A DNA stretch of 64,000 bases from Leptospira licerasiae serovar Varillal str. VAR 010. GTDB taxonomy: Bacteria; Spirochaetota; Leptospiria; Leptospirales; Leptospiraceae. How positions within the stretch are numbered: position 1 is the stretch's first letter; each line of letters opens with the position of its first letter. A program made the position numbers and the translations under genes. Of the stretch, positions 19,043 to 27,456 are shown piece after piece. The stretch lies in contig NZ_AHOO02000005.1 of assembly GCF_000244755.1 (NCBI RefSeq), positions 496,001 through 560,000 of the forward strand. Reading direction: 5' to 3'. The notes under the pieces were generated by a model. That model saw only the letters and a list, made by a program, of their open reading frames with translations. It did not search any database and was not told the origin of the DNA.

Positions 19043-19417
19043 TTATTGTTTCAAAAACTCTTCTAATGATCTTATCTGAGCTTCCGTAAAATTAAAACGG
19101 GTCATCGCCGTACTCTGACGTTTAGGAACGTAACCTGGAGGATATTCTCCTCTCATTCTAGCTTCCAATAATTCATACGAAGAATTTGCCACAGATGGTC
19201 CGACTGCGCCGTCCAGTTTGGGATTTGCGTTATGACAAGCAATACAGTTAGCCATATACAATCCTCTACCGGCTTCCGCTTCCGGAGAAAGTGGCTTGGA
19301 TTCTTTACAAAAAGAGAATACTAACGTGAAAAATGTTACGAGTAGAAAGCTAAAAAAAGAAAGGCGGTGATTACCGCCCTTCTCGCTTCCACTCCGATTG
19401 ATTTGGAATGGATTCAT
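19043..19417 (-). CDS. Small c-type cytochrome, probable lipoprotein
   Basis: One CIACH haem-binding motif lies at about residues 59-63 after the phrase GRGLYMANC, and a methionine in STAMTRF near residue 105 is the likely sixth iron ligand, so this is a class I mono-haem cytochrome. The N-terminus is a signal segment ending SFC, a loose spirochete-type lipobox, suggesting anchoring on the outer side of the inner membrane. The ATG at 19417 has AGGA seven bases upstream. It lies ten bases after the PuuD-like gene on the same strand. In typical PuuD proteins the cytochrome domain is fused to the membrane part, so this gene probably supplies that electron-accepting domain separately. Confidence 0.85.
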   Translation of the reverse strand: MNPFQINRSGSEKGGNHRLSFFSFLLVTFFTLVFSFCKESKPLSPEAEAGRGLYMANCIACHNANPKLDGAVGPSVANSSYELLEARMRGEYPPGYVPKRQSTAMTRFNFTEAQIRSLEEFLKQ

Positions 19418-19427
19418 TCAATATTCC

Positions 19428-20132
19428 TTAAGCAGTTAAAAGAACTTCCATCAGAACATAGGTAACTAAAGCGAAAATTACTCCGCTAGTAATTACACCT
19501 TTTACGGTTTTGATCGGCTTAACAGTAGGACCGTTTTGGTCAGCAGTTAAAGCATTCACTTCGAAGATCACAATCAAAAGTACCATAATTCCGAGGAAAA
19601 CTCTCAACTTATCCGGGCTATAGTTAATAGGAAGATTACGAGCAGCTCCCATTGCAAATAACATTGGAATAGAGAAGAAAGTGTTAGTTCTAGAAGCTAC
19701 GAATGCGCGATTTGCATTAGGAGCAGGATCCACAGTGGTCTCTCCCTTAGCTTTTGCGATCACAACTTTTTGATTCGGCCAGATCACGAACCAAACGTTC
19801 GCCCACATAGCCGTTCCGAAAAGTGCACCCACTAGAATTACTACAACCCATTGGGAATTGTGCGGAATACCTTGCGCTCCGAGTGCGATAGCAATCATCG
19901 CTATACCGGATAAGAAGGTAAACATTGCGCCCCAACGGAACCACCATAATGCGCGTGGAACTAGTTTCTGAGTTGCGTTCTTTTTTGTATCCGCATCGGT
20001 CTCGTTGAAGAAAGGACCTTGTACAAAGTTGAAGTAGTACAACATTCCGATCCAGGTTACCCCGGATAAAAAGTGAATATACTTAACTAAGTAATAAAGC
20101 CCGTTCGTGGTGGTAAACAGGGTTAATTCCAT
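19428..20132 (-). CDS. PuuD-like (DUF989) integral membrane protein without its cytochrome domain
   Basis: The protein of 234 residues has about seven hydrophobic helices. The first carries YYLVKYIHFLSGVTWIGMLYYFNFVQGPFF, and later ones carry PRALWWFRWGAMFTFLSG and the ANVWFVIWPNQ segment, all features of the membrane half of urate hydroxylase PuuD. Full-length PuuD continues into cytochrome c; here that part is the next gene. ATG at 20132 is chosen because GGAGGA lies just upstream; an in-frame GTG at 20147 would start inside that ribosome-binding site. No other purine-catabolism gene is in the window, so urate oxidation is unproven. The upstream space holds three inverted repeats. Confidence 0.75.
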   Translation of the reverse strand: MELTLFTTTNGLYYLVKYIHFLSGVTWIGMLYYFNFVQGPFFNETDADTKKNATQKLVPRALWWFRWGAMFTFLSGIAMIAIALGAQGIPHNSQWVVVILVGALFGTAMWANVWFVIWPNQKVVIAKAKGETTVDPAPNANRAFVASRTNTFFSIPMLFAMGAARNLPINYSPDKLRVFLGIMVLLIVIFEVNALTADQNGPTVKPIKTVKGVITSGVIFALVTYVLMEVLLTA

Positions 20133-20161
20133 GATTCCTCCGAACACAGTTCTAAAATATT

Positions 20162-20270
20162 ATTCGGTCGTTAGCCGAATGCGATTAGGATTATTTGTGA
20201 AAGAGGTCCAGTCAAGCAGTTTTAGAAAGTTTCTAAATTGGTTTTACGAACTTCAAGTATACTTGAAGTT
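20162..20270. promoter_or_regulatory. Cluster of three inverted repeats upstream of the PuuD-like/cytochrome pair
   Basis: Within the 145 bases before the PuuD-like start there are: ATTCGG/CCGAAT with a 7-base loop (20162-20180); TTTAGAAA-G-TTTCTAAA, a perfect 17-base palindrome (20221-20237); and a perfect 22-base palindrome with half-site AACTTCAAGTA (20249-20270). The last has no loop, which favours a dimeric repressor or activator site over an RNA hairpin. It also lies eight bases beyond the stop of the lipoprotein gene at 20278, but no uridine tract follows on the minus strand. The regulator is unknown. Confidence 0.5.
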
Positions 20271-20277
20271 TTAGGGA

Positions 20278-21483
20278 TCATTTACCTCTTAAATCTAATA
20301 CGATATTCTTTCCAAGTTCGGTAAAGAAAGAAGGTTCATCGTCATCGTCGCTCGACTTAAAAGGAAGAAAACGATCTCTAAAAATTTCCGACTCAGTAGT
20401 TAACAAAACCTTGGTCTTATTCCCGTTACGTTTGGTTTTATTTTCGAAACGTGTTCCGCCCTTGCCGTCGGATCCTTCCACCAAAAGTTTAAAACTTCCT
20501 TCAGCATATTCATCCATATTTCCGGGGATAAAGAAGTTCACTGCTCCCGGTGGAAAAATGGAAAGAAATCTACCACCTATCGTGGTTTCCGGCATTTTGC
20601 TATAATATCCTATGACAGTGTCCATATTACCTGAACGACTAAACTTAAGAGTATATCCTAATCCTCTAACATCGATCTTTAATCCAAAAACGTTGATAAA
20701 CAGATATGTTCTAAGATACAATGTTTTAGGAGAAGCCCAATACCCTGCAGGAGACTTTGGAATTCCTAATATAATTTTTCTGCCTTCGTTATAAAATTCC
20801 CAACCCTTAGTAAAACCTCCCGGCTGGAACAACTGAAATCTGAAGGAAACTTGTCCTAATCGTTTATTCCATTTTTTATATGCGATAGGAAATTGTTCCT
20901 TCATTCTTTCCGAAAGTGTATAGGTAAGAAATAGTTCTTCATGATCTTTTTTAATCTCACAATCGAACTGATGGCATAAGAATTTCTGAAGAGAAGAGTG
21001 TTCTAAAACTTGATTCGGCTCGGCCCTACGAAGATGTTCTATAGTATCTTCTATCATGGGAAAAACATCGAATACGCTTACTTCAGGCGAGATCATCTCC
21101 ACTGTTCGAGTGATCTTATAAATAGGCTTAGTGTAAAACTCCGCAGGCTCGGCCTTTACAAAAATAGAATACGGACTTTCCGGAAAAACGGAAAGAGGAG
21201 AATCGGATATTTCTTTCCTGAATCGATCTCCGCTCTCGCTTAGGCGAAAGGAAAGAGCAAGATATCCGTCTTTTTTATAAAACTTCTCTTCCGAATCTGC
21301 TTCCGGATTTCCGTACAAAATCCCACGGACTGGATCGTCCGTAAATTCGGTCTGGATAAAATCTTGGTATTTAAAATATCTTTCGAAATAGTTCGCAACA
21401 TGGTGATTCTTTCTTACGCAATTTCCGATTAACGGAAGGACTAATAAAATTAGAAGATAATAAGAAAAAACTTTTTGGTTCAT
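20278..21483 (-). CDS. Hypothetical lipoprotein of 401 residues
   Basis: A signal peptide, YYLLILLVLPLIGNC, ends in a lipobox cysteine at residue 22. The remainder is rich in beta-strand-like segments and aromatic residues (FRFQLFQPGGF, TLYLRTYLFINVFGLKIDVRG), with an acidic SSDDDDEP stretch near the C-terminus. I recognise no family. The mature protein is probably exposed to the periplasm or outer membrane. Its start lies directly after the stop of the thioredoxin-like gene at 21485, so the two are co-translated. The palindrome cluster begins just beyond its stop. Confidence 0.7.
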   Translation of the reverse strand: MNQKVFSYYLLILLVLPLIGNCVRKNHHVANYFERYFKYQDFIQTEFTDDPVRGILYGNPEADSEEKFYKKDGYLALSFRLSESGDRFRKEISDSPLSVFPESPYSIFVKAEPAEFYTKPIYKITRTVEMISPEVSVFDVFPMIEDTIEHLRRAEPNQVLEHSSLQKFLCHQFDCEIKKDHEELFLTYTLSERMKEQFPIAYKKWNKRLGQVSFRFQLFQPGGFTKGWEFYNEGRKIILGIPKSPAGYWASPKTLYLRTYLFINVFGLKIDVRGLGYTLKFSRSGNMDTVIGYYSKMPETTIGGRFLSIFPPGAVNFFIPGNMDEYAEGSFKLLVEGSDGKGGTRFENKTKRNGNKTKVLLTTESEIFRDRFLPFKSSDDDDEPSFFTELGKNIVLDLRGK

Positions 21484-21484
21484 T

Positions 21485-21988
21485 TTATCTTCCGCTTTTT
21501 GTTAATTTATAAAGTTCGGAAACTTTCGCATCGTCTACAGATTCAAAATACTCTTTGTGAATGAGCGCGCCATTAGGAGAATATACTCTTAAGAAAGATT
21601 TTCCTTCTACCAGGCCGGTGGATAAGGTACCTTTTTTATCCAACAAAATACTTTCGTAATCTTTCTCTTTTTCCTGGAGAATATAATCAAAAACCGCAGA
21701 AGGTGCATTTTTCAAATCCAAATATGCGGAGAATATAACTCGATCTTCGTCCTTTAATAATGTCTGCATCTTCCAGTAGATCTTGCGTCCGTGCTTTCTA
21801 CAAAGGACTATATCCTTAAAACGGCAGCCTAGTAAAAAGTATGTGTTCCCTTTTACACTTGCTGAGCTAAAAACTTTTCCTTTTTGGTCGGCTATTTTGA
21901 AATCAGGAAGTCTTTCTTTCTGCTCAGCACCCAAACCTAAAGTTGAGAATAACAAAACTATCGGAAAGACTCGGGTCTTATACTTCAT
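21485..21988 (-). CDS. Exported thioredoxin-fold-like protein
   Basis: A signal peptide occupies residues 1-20 (RVFPIVLLFSTLGLGA). The mature part begins LPDFKIADQKGKVFSSASVKGNTYFLLGC, the usual opening of AhpC/TSA or redoxin proteins, and the C-terminal part has the strand FLRVYSPNGALIHKEYF typical of thioredoxin folds. There is no CxxC active site; the cysteines are in GCRFKDIVLC, seven residues apart, so a classical thioredoxin mechanism is unlikely. The function is unknown. It precedes the 401-residue lipoprotein gene with almost no gap and follows the cyclase gene after 119 bases. Confidence 0.6.
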   Translation of the reverse strand: MKYKTRVFPIVLLFSTLGLGAEQKERLPDFKIADQKGKVFSSASVKGNTYFLLGCRFKDIVLCRKHGRKIYWKMQTLLKDEDRVIFSAYLDLKNAPSAVFDYILQEKEKDYESILLDKKGTLSTGLVEGKSFLRVYSPNGALIHKEYFESVDDAKVSELYKLTKSGR

Positions 21989-22107
21989 TCTTTAGGATTT
22001 CCTATTTAGATATGGTTAAATTCGGATTACAAAACCAAGTATCCAATCAGACAGGAAAAGGTTTTATACGTTCCCTAAATTTTATAAGAATAGATCGAAA
22101 TTGGAAA

Positions 22108-24300
22108 TTATTTTCTGTGAAGCCTAAAAATCCCGTCCCAATCTCCTGGGGGAGTCTGGTTAAGGATCATTTTGGTTCTTTTGGCGTAGAGTTTTACGAT
22201 ATTGTCTGTAGGCTTTTCTTTGTATAATTCCTTAAAGATCGAGAAAGCATTCTTGAACTGTCCTGCTTTGTAGAGAGCGATTCCTTCGTTCAATTTTGTT
22301 TTAGAACCTTCCTTCCAATCTATTGATTCCGGTTCGTCAGCTTGAAAAACCTCATACAAAATTACAGGTTGAGTCTTTCCTTTTACAATTACAGTATCGA
22401 TCTCTCTCGCCATTACGTCCGAAAGAAGGTTTAAACGTAAGAAAGTATGATGTGTTACCAAAATTTTTGTCTTATAAAATCCGGAAAGACTTTGAACTCT
22501 AGACGAAAGGTTTACCGTATCCCCAACAACGGTAGTATCAATCCTTCTCTCGCTGCCGACAGTTCCCAGAATCAACGGTCCGGTGTTCACTCCGATTCCC
22601 AGATCCGCACCGATGCCAATCGCGTCGTTCCGAGACGCCACAAAACGAACCATATCAATTGCTGACTGCAAAGCGTTATCCGCTGAGTTAAAATTCTCTT
22701 TCTCGGCTCTATCACTATGATCGGAGAACAATGCCATAATCGCATCTCCGATATACTTATCCACGAAACCTGCATTCTTAAATATAATGTCTTCAAAGGC
22801 GGAGAAGTATCTATTCAGATATTTTATATTCTCATCGGGACTTAACTTTTCGGAAACGGTAGTGTATCCTCTTAGATCCGCGAAGAAAACAGACATTGTT
22901 TTTTCTTTCGAATCGCCTATTTTAATCTCTACAGGACTTTCTCTATCAAGTATGGAAATGAATTCGGAAGGAACAAATCTGTAAAACGCGTCTCTTTGTT
23001 TTGAGATCTCCAAGTTCAGCGCTTGAGACTGTTTATATAAACTTACATATCTGGAGACCAAAAGACTAATGATCACAAGAATGAAAACGGAGAAAGAGAT
23101 CTTAAAGAAAGGATAATGGAATCCGGCAATCTTAGTCATCGCATCGATCGTATCCCAAAGTCCAAAAAGACCGCATACCCCGATACCCACCGCAAGTTTA
23201 ATCGAATCGGGCTTTTTCAAACGAATCGCATTCGCAGAAAAGAAGATCACATACAAGAGCATCAAAAATAGAAGCCCTTGGAAAACGGTCAAATTTGGGA
23301 GGACGTACTTAAACGGCAAAAACCAATTCGTTAAGAACAGAATCCCGCTTAGGACGCAGAAACTCCTAATGATCCAAAATTTTCCTTCTTTTTGATAAAA
23401 GAAGTCTTTTGCAAAAAGCATAAAGACGGGAACCATCGGAATAAGTGCGGAAATTTCCCCCCTAAAAAACAATTCAGTATCCGGACCACCAGGAAAGTTA
23501 ATAAATTTATTATATATATGAAAGGTGGTAAAATAGAAGTATACGGAAGAGAATAGGGAGAATAATCCGAAATATAAATAATAAATGTCCTGCTTTCTTG
23601 TTACAAAGAACAGAACATGATAGAAACCGAATATAAAGTAGATCCCGAAAAGAAATATATCGAAGTATTCCGAAGTGGAATTATATATTTCCTCCAACGA
23701 GGAGATCCTAAAATTTTTAGGGTGATAGAATCCGAAATGATCGTTTGCCTTTATAGGATTGCTGTCGGCCATTCCCATAAAGCGGATCTTCAATTCGTTT
23801 TTGCCCGACTTTAAGATTCCATGATCAAGCGGAATGATCAGACCTTTAACAGAACGGTTTTTAGTAAGTTGTCCGTTAGTAGGTTCGTACCATTCTTCTC
23901 TTATTAAAATTCCATTCAGCAGAATTTTCCAATTTTCCCCAATATCGGTAATATAAAGACCTGATGGAACCTTAAGTAAGTCATCTGCCTTATCTAAATT
24001 GAATTCTGTTTTGATCTCAACTTGATGAAGACCTGAATCCATGGGGATCTGAAATAGACTATTGAAAGTCCATGGCAAATTAGGAAGTGGTGTCCAATCT
24101 TCGGAGACGGATTCTTGCTTTTTACTCTTAACTTCCGTTTTCTTTTCGTTCGGAGTTTCCGTTATGATTCTTCCCGTCCATTCCAGGTCGGAAAAATCTA
24201 TCTTTCTAACAGGTTTAGTATCTGATATACAACCGAACTGGAAGATCAGTAAAGTAACGCATACCCAGAATATAAATCGTTTGTGAGCTATATGGTCCAG
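22108..24300 (-). CDS. 7TM-DISM receptor adenylate cyclase lipoprotein, probable CTG start
   Basis: From CTG at 24300 the product is 730 residues. A lipoprotein signal, RFIFWVCVTLLIFQFGC, ends at Cys24. An extracytoplasmic jelly-roll-like sensor region (about 95-205) is followed by seven or eight membrane helices (about 214-420), a short coiled coil, and a class III cyclase domain. The metal-binding aspartates are in FADLRGYT (about 473-480) and YIGDAIMALF; GDTVNLSSRV holds the transition-state Asn and Arg. A TPR-like helix pair forms the C-terminus. No ATG, GTG or TTG exists in frame between the fliG stop and the lipobox; CTG has GAGG seven bases upstream. The internal TTG at 24078 would remove the signal peptide. 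The gene starts nine bases after the fliG stop. Confidence 0.8.
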   Translation of the reverse strand: MDHIAHKRFIFWVCVTLLIFQFGCISDTKPVRKIDFSDLEWTGRIITETPNEKKTEVKSKKQESVSEDWTPLPNLPWTFNSLFQIPMDSGLHQVEIKTEFNLDKADDLLKVPSGLYITDIGENWKILLNGILIREEWYEPTNGQLTKNRSVKGLIIPLDHGILKSGKNELKIRFMGMADSNPIKANDHFGFYHPKNFRISSLEEIYNSTSEYFDIFLFGIYFIFGFYHVLFFVTRKQDIYYLYFGLFSLFSSVYFYFTTFHIYNKFINFPGGPDTELFFRGEISALIPMVPVFMLFAKDFFYQKEGKFWIIRSFCVLSGILFLTNWFLPFKYVLPNLTVFQGLLFLMLLYVIFFSANAIRLKKPDSIKLAVGIGVCGLFGLWDTIDAMTKIAGFHYPFFKISFSVFILVIISLLVSRYVSLYKQSQALNLEISKQRDAFYRFVPSEFISILDRESPVEIKIGDSKEKTMSVFFADLRGYTTVSEKLSPDENIKYLNRYFSAFEDIIFKNAGFVDKYIGDAIMALFSDHSDRAEKENFNSADNALQSAIDMVRFVASRNDAIGIGADLGIGVNTGPLILGTVGSERRIDTTVVGDTVNLSSRVQSLSGFYKTKILVTHHTFLRLNLLSDVMAREIDTVIVKGKTQPVILYEVFQADEPESIDWKEGSKTKLNEGIALYKAGQFKNAFSIFKELYKEKPTDNIVKLYAKRTKMILNQTPPGDWDGIFRLHRK

Positions 24301-24309
24301 GTTCGGACC

Positions 24310-25323
24310 TCACATAACGAGTTCGTCTTCGCCAGCACGTGCGACGACGATATCTCCGGATTCTTCCAGCTTACGTATGATATTAACGATTTTTTGCTGA
24401 GCATCTTCCACGTCTTTAATACGAATAGGTCCCATGAAGTCCATATCCTCTCGGAGTAGGTTCGCAGCACGCTTGGACATGTTCTTGAAGATCTTTTCCT
24501 GAACTTCTGTATCAACTGACTTAAGAGCTTTTGCAAGGTCGGAGTTATCTACTTCTCTCAATACTTTTTGGATCGCACGGTCGTCGAGTAATACGATATC
24601 CTCGAAGACGAACATTCTCTTTTTAATCTCTTCCGCAAGTTCTGGATCTTCTTCTTCCAGAGCTTCGATGATCGTTTTCTCCGTTCCCCTGTCCACAAGG
24701 TTCAAAATTTCTACCACTGAATCGATACCACCGGCAGAGGTATAGTCCTCGCTCGCCAATGTAGAAAGCTTTCTTTCCAAGACCCTTTCCACTTCTCGGA
24801 GAACGTCCGGAGAAACTCGGTCCATGGTTGCGATCCTTTTTGCAACTTCTGCTTGGATCGTATGAGGTAATCCTGATAGAATGCTGGATGCTTTCTGGGG
24901 ATCTAAATAAGATAAAATTAATGCGATAGTTTGAGGGTGCTCGTTCTGGATAAAGTTCAATAAGTGCTGAGGGTCAGTTCTTCGAATAAAGTCAAAAGGA
25001 CGAACTTGCAAACTCGAAGTAAGTCGGTTGATAATATCGATCGCCTTCTGGTTACCGAGGGCCTTCTCCAAAAGTCCTCTAGCGAAGTCGATACCTCCAT
25101 TCGAGATGAATTCCTGAGCCATCATAAGCTCGTTGAATTCTACTAGGACCTTCTCCTTATCTTCCGGAGTGATCTTATCTAGACGTGCGATCTCGAACGT
25201 GATCTGTTCGATCTCGTCTTCACGCAGATGTTTAAAAATTTCCGAAGATACGTCGGACCCTACGGCGATTAGAAAAATGGCCGCTTTTTGTCTTCCGGTA
25301 AGAGAGGTCTTTTTATTCAGCAC
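24310..25323 (-). CDS. fliG: Flagellar motor switch protein FliG
   Basis: FliG forms the ring that couples stator force to rotor rotation and, with FliM and FliN, sets rotation direction. The sequence shows the N-terminal RQKAAIFLIAVGSDVSSEIFKHL, the EHPQT motif at about residues 127-131 in NFIQNEHPQTIALIL, the Gly-Gly-like hinge region, and the C-terminal charged helix (DRAIQKVLREVDNSDLAKALK) that meets MotA. Length (337 residues) is typical. The start is GTG at 25323 with AGGA about ten bases upstream. Leptospira carries more than one FliG-like gene, so this may be one of several copies. No other flagellar gene is adjacent; a cyclase gene follows immediately. Confidence 0.93.
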   Translation of the reverse strand: MLNKKTSLTGRQKAAIFLIAVGSDVSSEIFKHLREDEIEQITFEIARLDKITPEDKEKVLVEFNELMMAQEFISNGGIDFARGLLEKALGNQKAIDIINRLTSSLQVRPFDFIRRTDPQHLLNFIQNEHPQTIALILSYLDPQKASSILSGLPHTIQAEVAKRIATMDRVSPDVLREVERVLERKLSTLASEDYTSAGGIDSVVEILNLVDRGTEKTIIEALEEEDPELAEEIKKRMFVFEDIVLLDDRAIQKVLREVDNSDLAKALKSVDTEVQEKIFKNMSKRAANLLREDMDFMGPIRIKDVEDAQQKIVNIIRKLEESGDIVVARAGEDELVM

Positions 25324-25456
25324 TTTGAGCGCGTCCTAAGGAATATTATCGGCAAAACTTTCCATTTTCAAGGTAAAGTTTTTTTGTCGCTTCCGGCTTG
25401 CAAAGACGACATAAATTCCGAATTTGGGAAGGGAAAGCTTTGTAGGAGATCCAACC

Positions 25457-25819
25457 GTGAAATTAAAAGTTTACGAATACAAAAATTGTAGCACCTGCCG
25501 AAACGCCTTAAAATTCCTGGAAGGCAAAAAGATAGATTTCGATAAGAAGGCAATTCGGGAAACACCGCCTACCAAGGCAGAACTCAAAAAAATGCTCGGG
25601 TATGTTGGCGGAGACTCTAAAAAATTGTTCAACACTTCTGGCGGAGATTACAAAGAATTAGGTCTTAAAGACAAACTTTCCAAAATGAGCCTAGACGAGC
25701 AGTTCGAACTACTTTCCGGGAATGGAAACCTAGTAAAAAGACCTTTTGTATTGGGAGAAAATTTCGGATTAGTAGGTTTTAAAGAAGAAGAATGGAAGGC
25801 CGCTTTAAAGACTAAATAA
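25457..25819 (+). CDS. ArsC/Spx-family thioredoxin-fold protein
   Basis: The protein of about 120 residues opens with the strand LKVYEYKNCSTCRNALKFLE, which carries a CxxC pair as in Spx, MgsR and YffB-type proteins. DIRETPP-like AIRETPPTKAEL and the C-terminal VKRPFVLGENFGLVGFKEEEW match the ArsC/Spx fold, including the conserved Arg-Pro. Arsenate reductases usually have a single active cysteine with distal arginines, whereas CxxC is more Spx- or YffB-like, so arsenate reduction is not assured. I choose GTG at 25457 because AGGAGA lies eight bases upstream; a TTG at 25424 is an alternative. It is divergent from fliG. Confidence 0.8.
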   Translation: MKLKVYEYKNCSTCRNALKFLEGKKIDFDKKAIRETPPTKAELKKMLGYVGGDSKKLFNTSGGDYKELGLKDKLSKMSLDEQFELLSGNGNLVKRPFVLGENFGLVGFKEEEWKAALKTK

Positions 25820-25833
25820 GCCCTCCCATCCAA

Positions 25834-26823
25834 TTATCTACCTACAGAGCCCATGCTAGAAGCCGGATAACGCAGTCCGGCCGCGGCATCTTTAGGAGCC
25901 ACTGAATTGATCCTGTCCAGATCTTCCTTGGACAGCTTGACCGAACTCGCTCCTATATTCTCTTCTAAATACTTGCGTCTTTTGGTACCCGCAATCGGAA
26001 CTATATCCTGCCCCTGAGCAAGAACCCAAGCCAAAGCAAGTTGTCCTGCAGTAACCGATTTTTCATTTGCGATCTCTTTGATCTTCGCCACTAATTCTAA
26101 ATTTTTTTGGAAATTCTCTCCCTGAAAACGAGGGGAGTTTCTTCTAAAATCAGTAGGATCTAGGTCCTCGAATTTTTGGATCTGACCGGTTAAAAACCCG
26201 CGACCAAGCGGACTATAAGCTACGAATCCGATCCCAAGATCTCTACAAGTTTGTAAGATACCGTCTTCCGGATCTCTGGTCCAAAGAGAATATTCGGTTT
26301 GCAAAGCGGAGATAGGATGGACCTTTGCAGCTCTCTTGAGCGTATCAATTCCTGCTTCGGATAGGCCTATGTATTTTACTTTTCCCTGCTTTACTAGATC
26401 TGCCATTGCACCCACTGTTTCTTCGATCGGAGTATCGGGATCCACTCTGTGTTGATAATACAGATCTATCGTATCCACACCTAAACGTTTTAAACTTCCT
26501 TCGCAGGCCGCTTTTACATATTCAGGCTTTCCATTATATCCTCTTTTGTATGGATCATTCGGATCTCTTACAATACCGAACTTGGTGGCGACCACTACCT
26601 TTTCTCTTTTTCCTTTGATCGCTTTTCCTAAAAGTTCCTCATTTATATGAGGACCATACATATCTGCGGTGTCGAATAACGTAATTCCTAAATCGATCGC
26701 ACGGTGAATAGTCGCAATAGATTCGGTATCGTCCGTTTGTCCGTAAAAATCCGACATTCCCATACACCCTAATCCTTGTTCGGATACGAGTGGGCCTATC
26801 TTTCCCAATTGTCTTTTTTGCAT
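25834..26823 (-). CDS. Aldo/keto reductase
   Basis: The (beta/alpha)8 barrel of the AKR family is evident, with the catalytic tetrad: Asp in LFDTADMYG, Tyr in the same motif, Lys in VVATKFG, and His in DLYYQHRVD. The NADPH-binding end includes [30 protein letters not shown]. At 329 residues it resembles the AKR13-type oxidoreductases that begin [24 protein letters not shown]. The physiological substrate is not predictable. It converges with the Spx-like gene across 14 bases and follows tsaC on the same strand. Confidence 0.92.
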   Translation of the reverse strand: MQKRQLGKIGPLVSEQGLGCMGMSDFYGQTDDTESIATIHRAIDLGITLFDTADMYGPHINEELLGKAIKGKREKVVVATKFGIVRDPNDPYKRGYNGKPEYVKAACEGSLKRLGVDTIDLYYQHRVDPDTPIEETVGAMADLVKQGKVKYIGLSEAGIDTLKRAAKVHPISALQTEYSLWTRDPEDGILQTCRDLGIGFVAYSPLGRGFLTGQIQKFEDLDPTDFRRNSPRFQGENFQKNLELVAKIKEIANEKSVTAGQLALAWVLAQGQDIVPIAGTKRRKYLEENIGASSVKLSKEDLDRINSVAPKDAAAGLRYPASSMGSVGR

Positions 26824-26838
26824 GATTGCCTCCAGAGA

Positions 26839-27456
26839 TTATAATGAGTTGATCTTTTCCATTCCCTTGCCTTCTCTTAAGATAGAAATTCCATCTCCTG
26901 TGCAATCGAGAATGGTAGATAATTCCAATTCTAGAATTCCTCCATCTATGATCCCATCCACTTTGTTGCCATATTCTTTTTCGATCATGTCCACATCGGT
27001 TACGAATTCATCTTTGAAAAATACGGAAGTAGAAGTAAGAGGATTCGGATGAAGTTCCAATAAAGCCTGCAGATACTTAGAATCAGGGATCCTTATTCCA
27101 ATATTTTTATCCTTCTGATTTGAAAATGACACTCTAGGAAGATGTTTATTTGCCTTAACGATGAATGTATAAGGTCCGGGAGTGATCCTTTTCATTAAAC
27201 GAAATGCTTCGTTGGAAAGTTGTTCCATATAATTGGAAGCTGTAGAAATATCCGCGCAAAGTAGAGATAGAGGCTGGTTCTTAGAAATGTTTTTTAGTTT
27301 GTATAGTTTTTCGACTCCTGCATGAGATTGGGAATCTGCGACCAAGCCGTAAACTGTATCTGTTGGAAATACATACACCCCTCCCTCGGATAATTTTTTG
27401 GAAATTTGTCCGAGGATCCTTTTCTCAGGATTTTGGGGATGTAATTCTATTATCAT
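26839..27456 (-). CDS. tsaC: L-threonylcarbamoyladenylate synthase (TsaC/Sua5 family)
   Basis: It makes threonylcarbamoyl-AMP from threonine, bicarbonate and ATP, the first step of tRNA t6A synthesis, feeding TsaB/TsaE encoded at 12934-14180. The YrdC-domain signature is seen: GGVYVFPTDTVYGLVAD at about residues 25-41, KLYKLKNISKNQPLSLL at about 50-67, and RITPGPYTFIVKAN at about 90-103. Length (205 residues) is TsaC-like, without the Sua5 C-terminal domain. The ATG at 27456 overlaps the stop of the SDR gene (ATGA), giving coupled translation. Confidence 0.88.
   Translation of the reverse strand: MIIELHPQNPEKRILGQISKKLSEGGVYVFPTDTVYGLVADSQSHAGVEKLYKLKNISKNQPLSLLCADISTASNYMEQLSNEAFRLMKRITPGPYTFIVKANKHLPRVSFSNQKDKNIGIRIPDSKYLQALLELHPNPLTSTSVFFKDEFVTDVDMIEKEYGNKVDGIIDGGILELELSTILDCTGDGISILREGKGMEKINSL

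Noticed and set aside
21943..22227. 94-codon plus-strand frame between the thioredoxin-like and cyclase genes
   Set aside because: Both ends lie inside genes on the other strand; only the middle falls in a spacer, so it is best read as a shadow frame.
24079..24300. Possible frameshift at the start of the cyclase gene
   Set aside because: The frame is continuous from the fliG stop through a good lipobox signal, so an unusual start codon explains it better than a broken gene.
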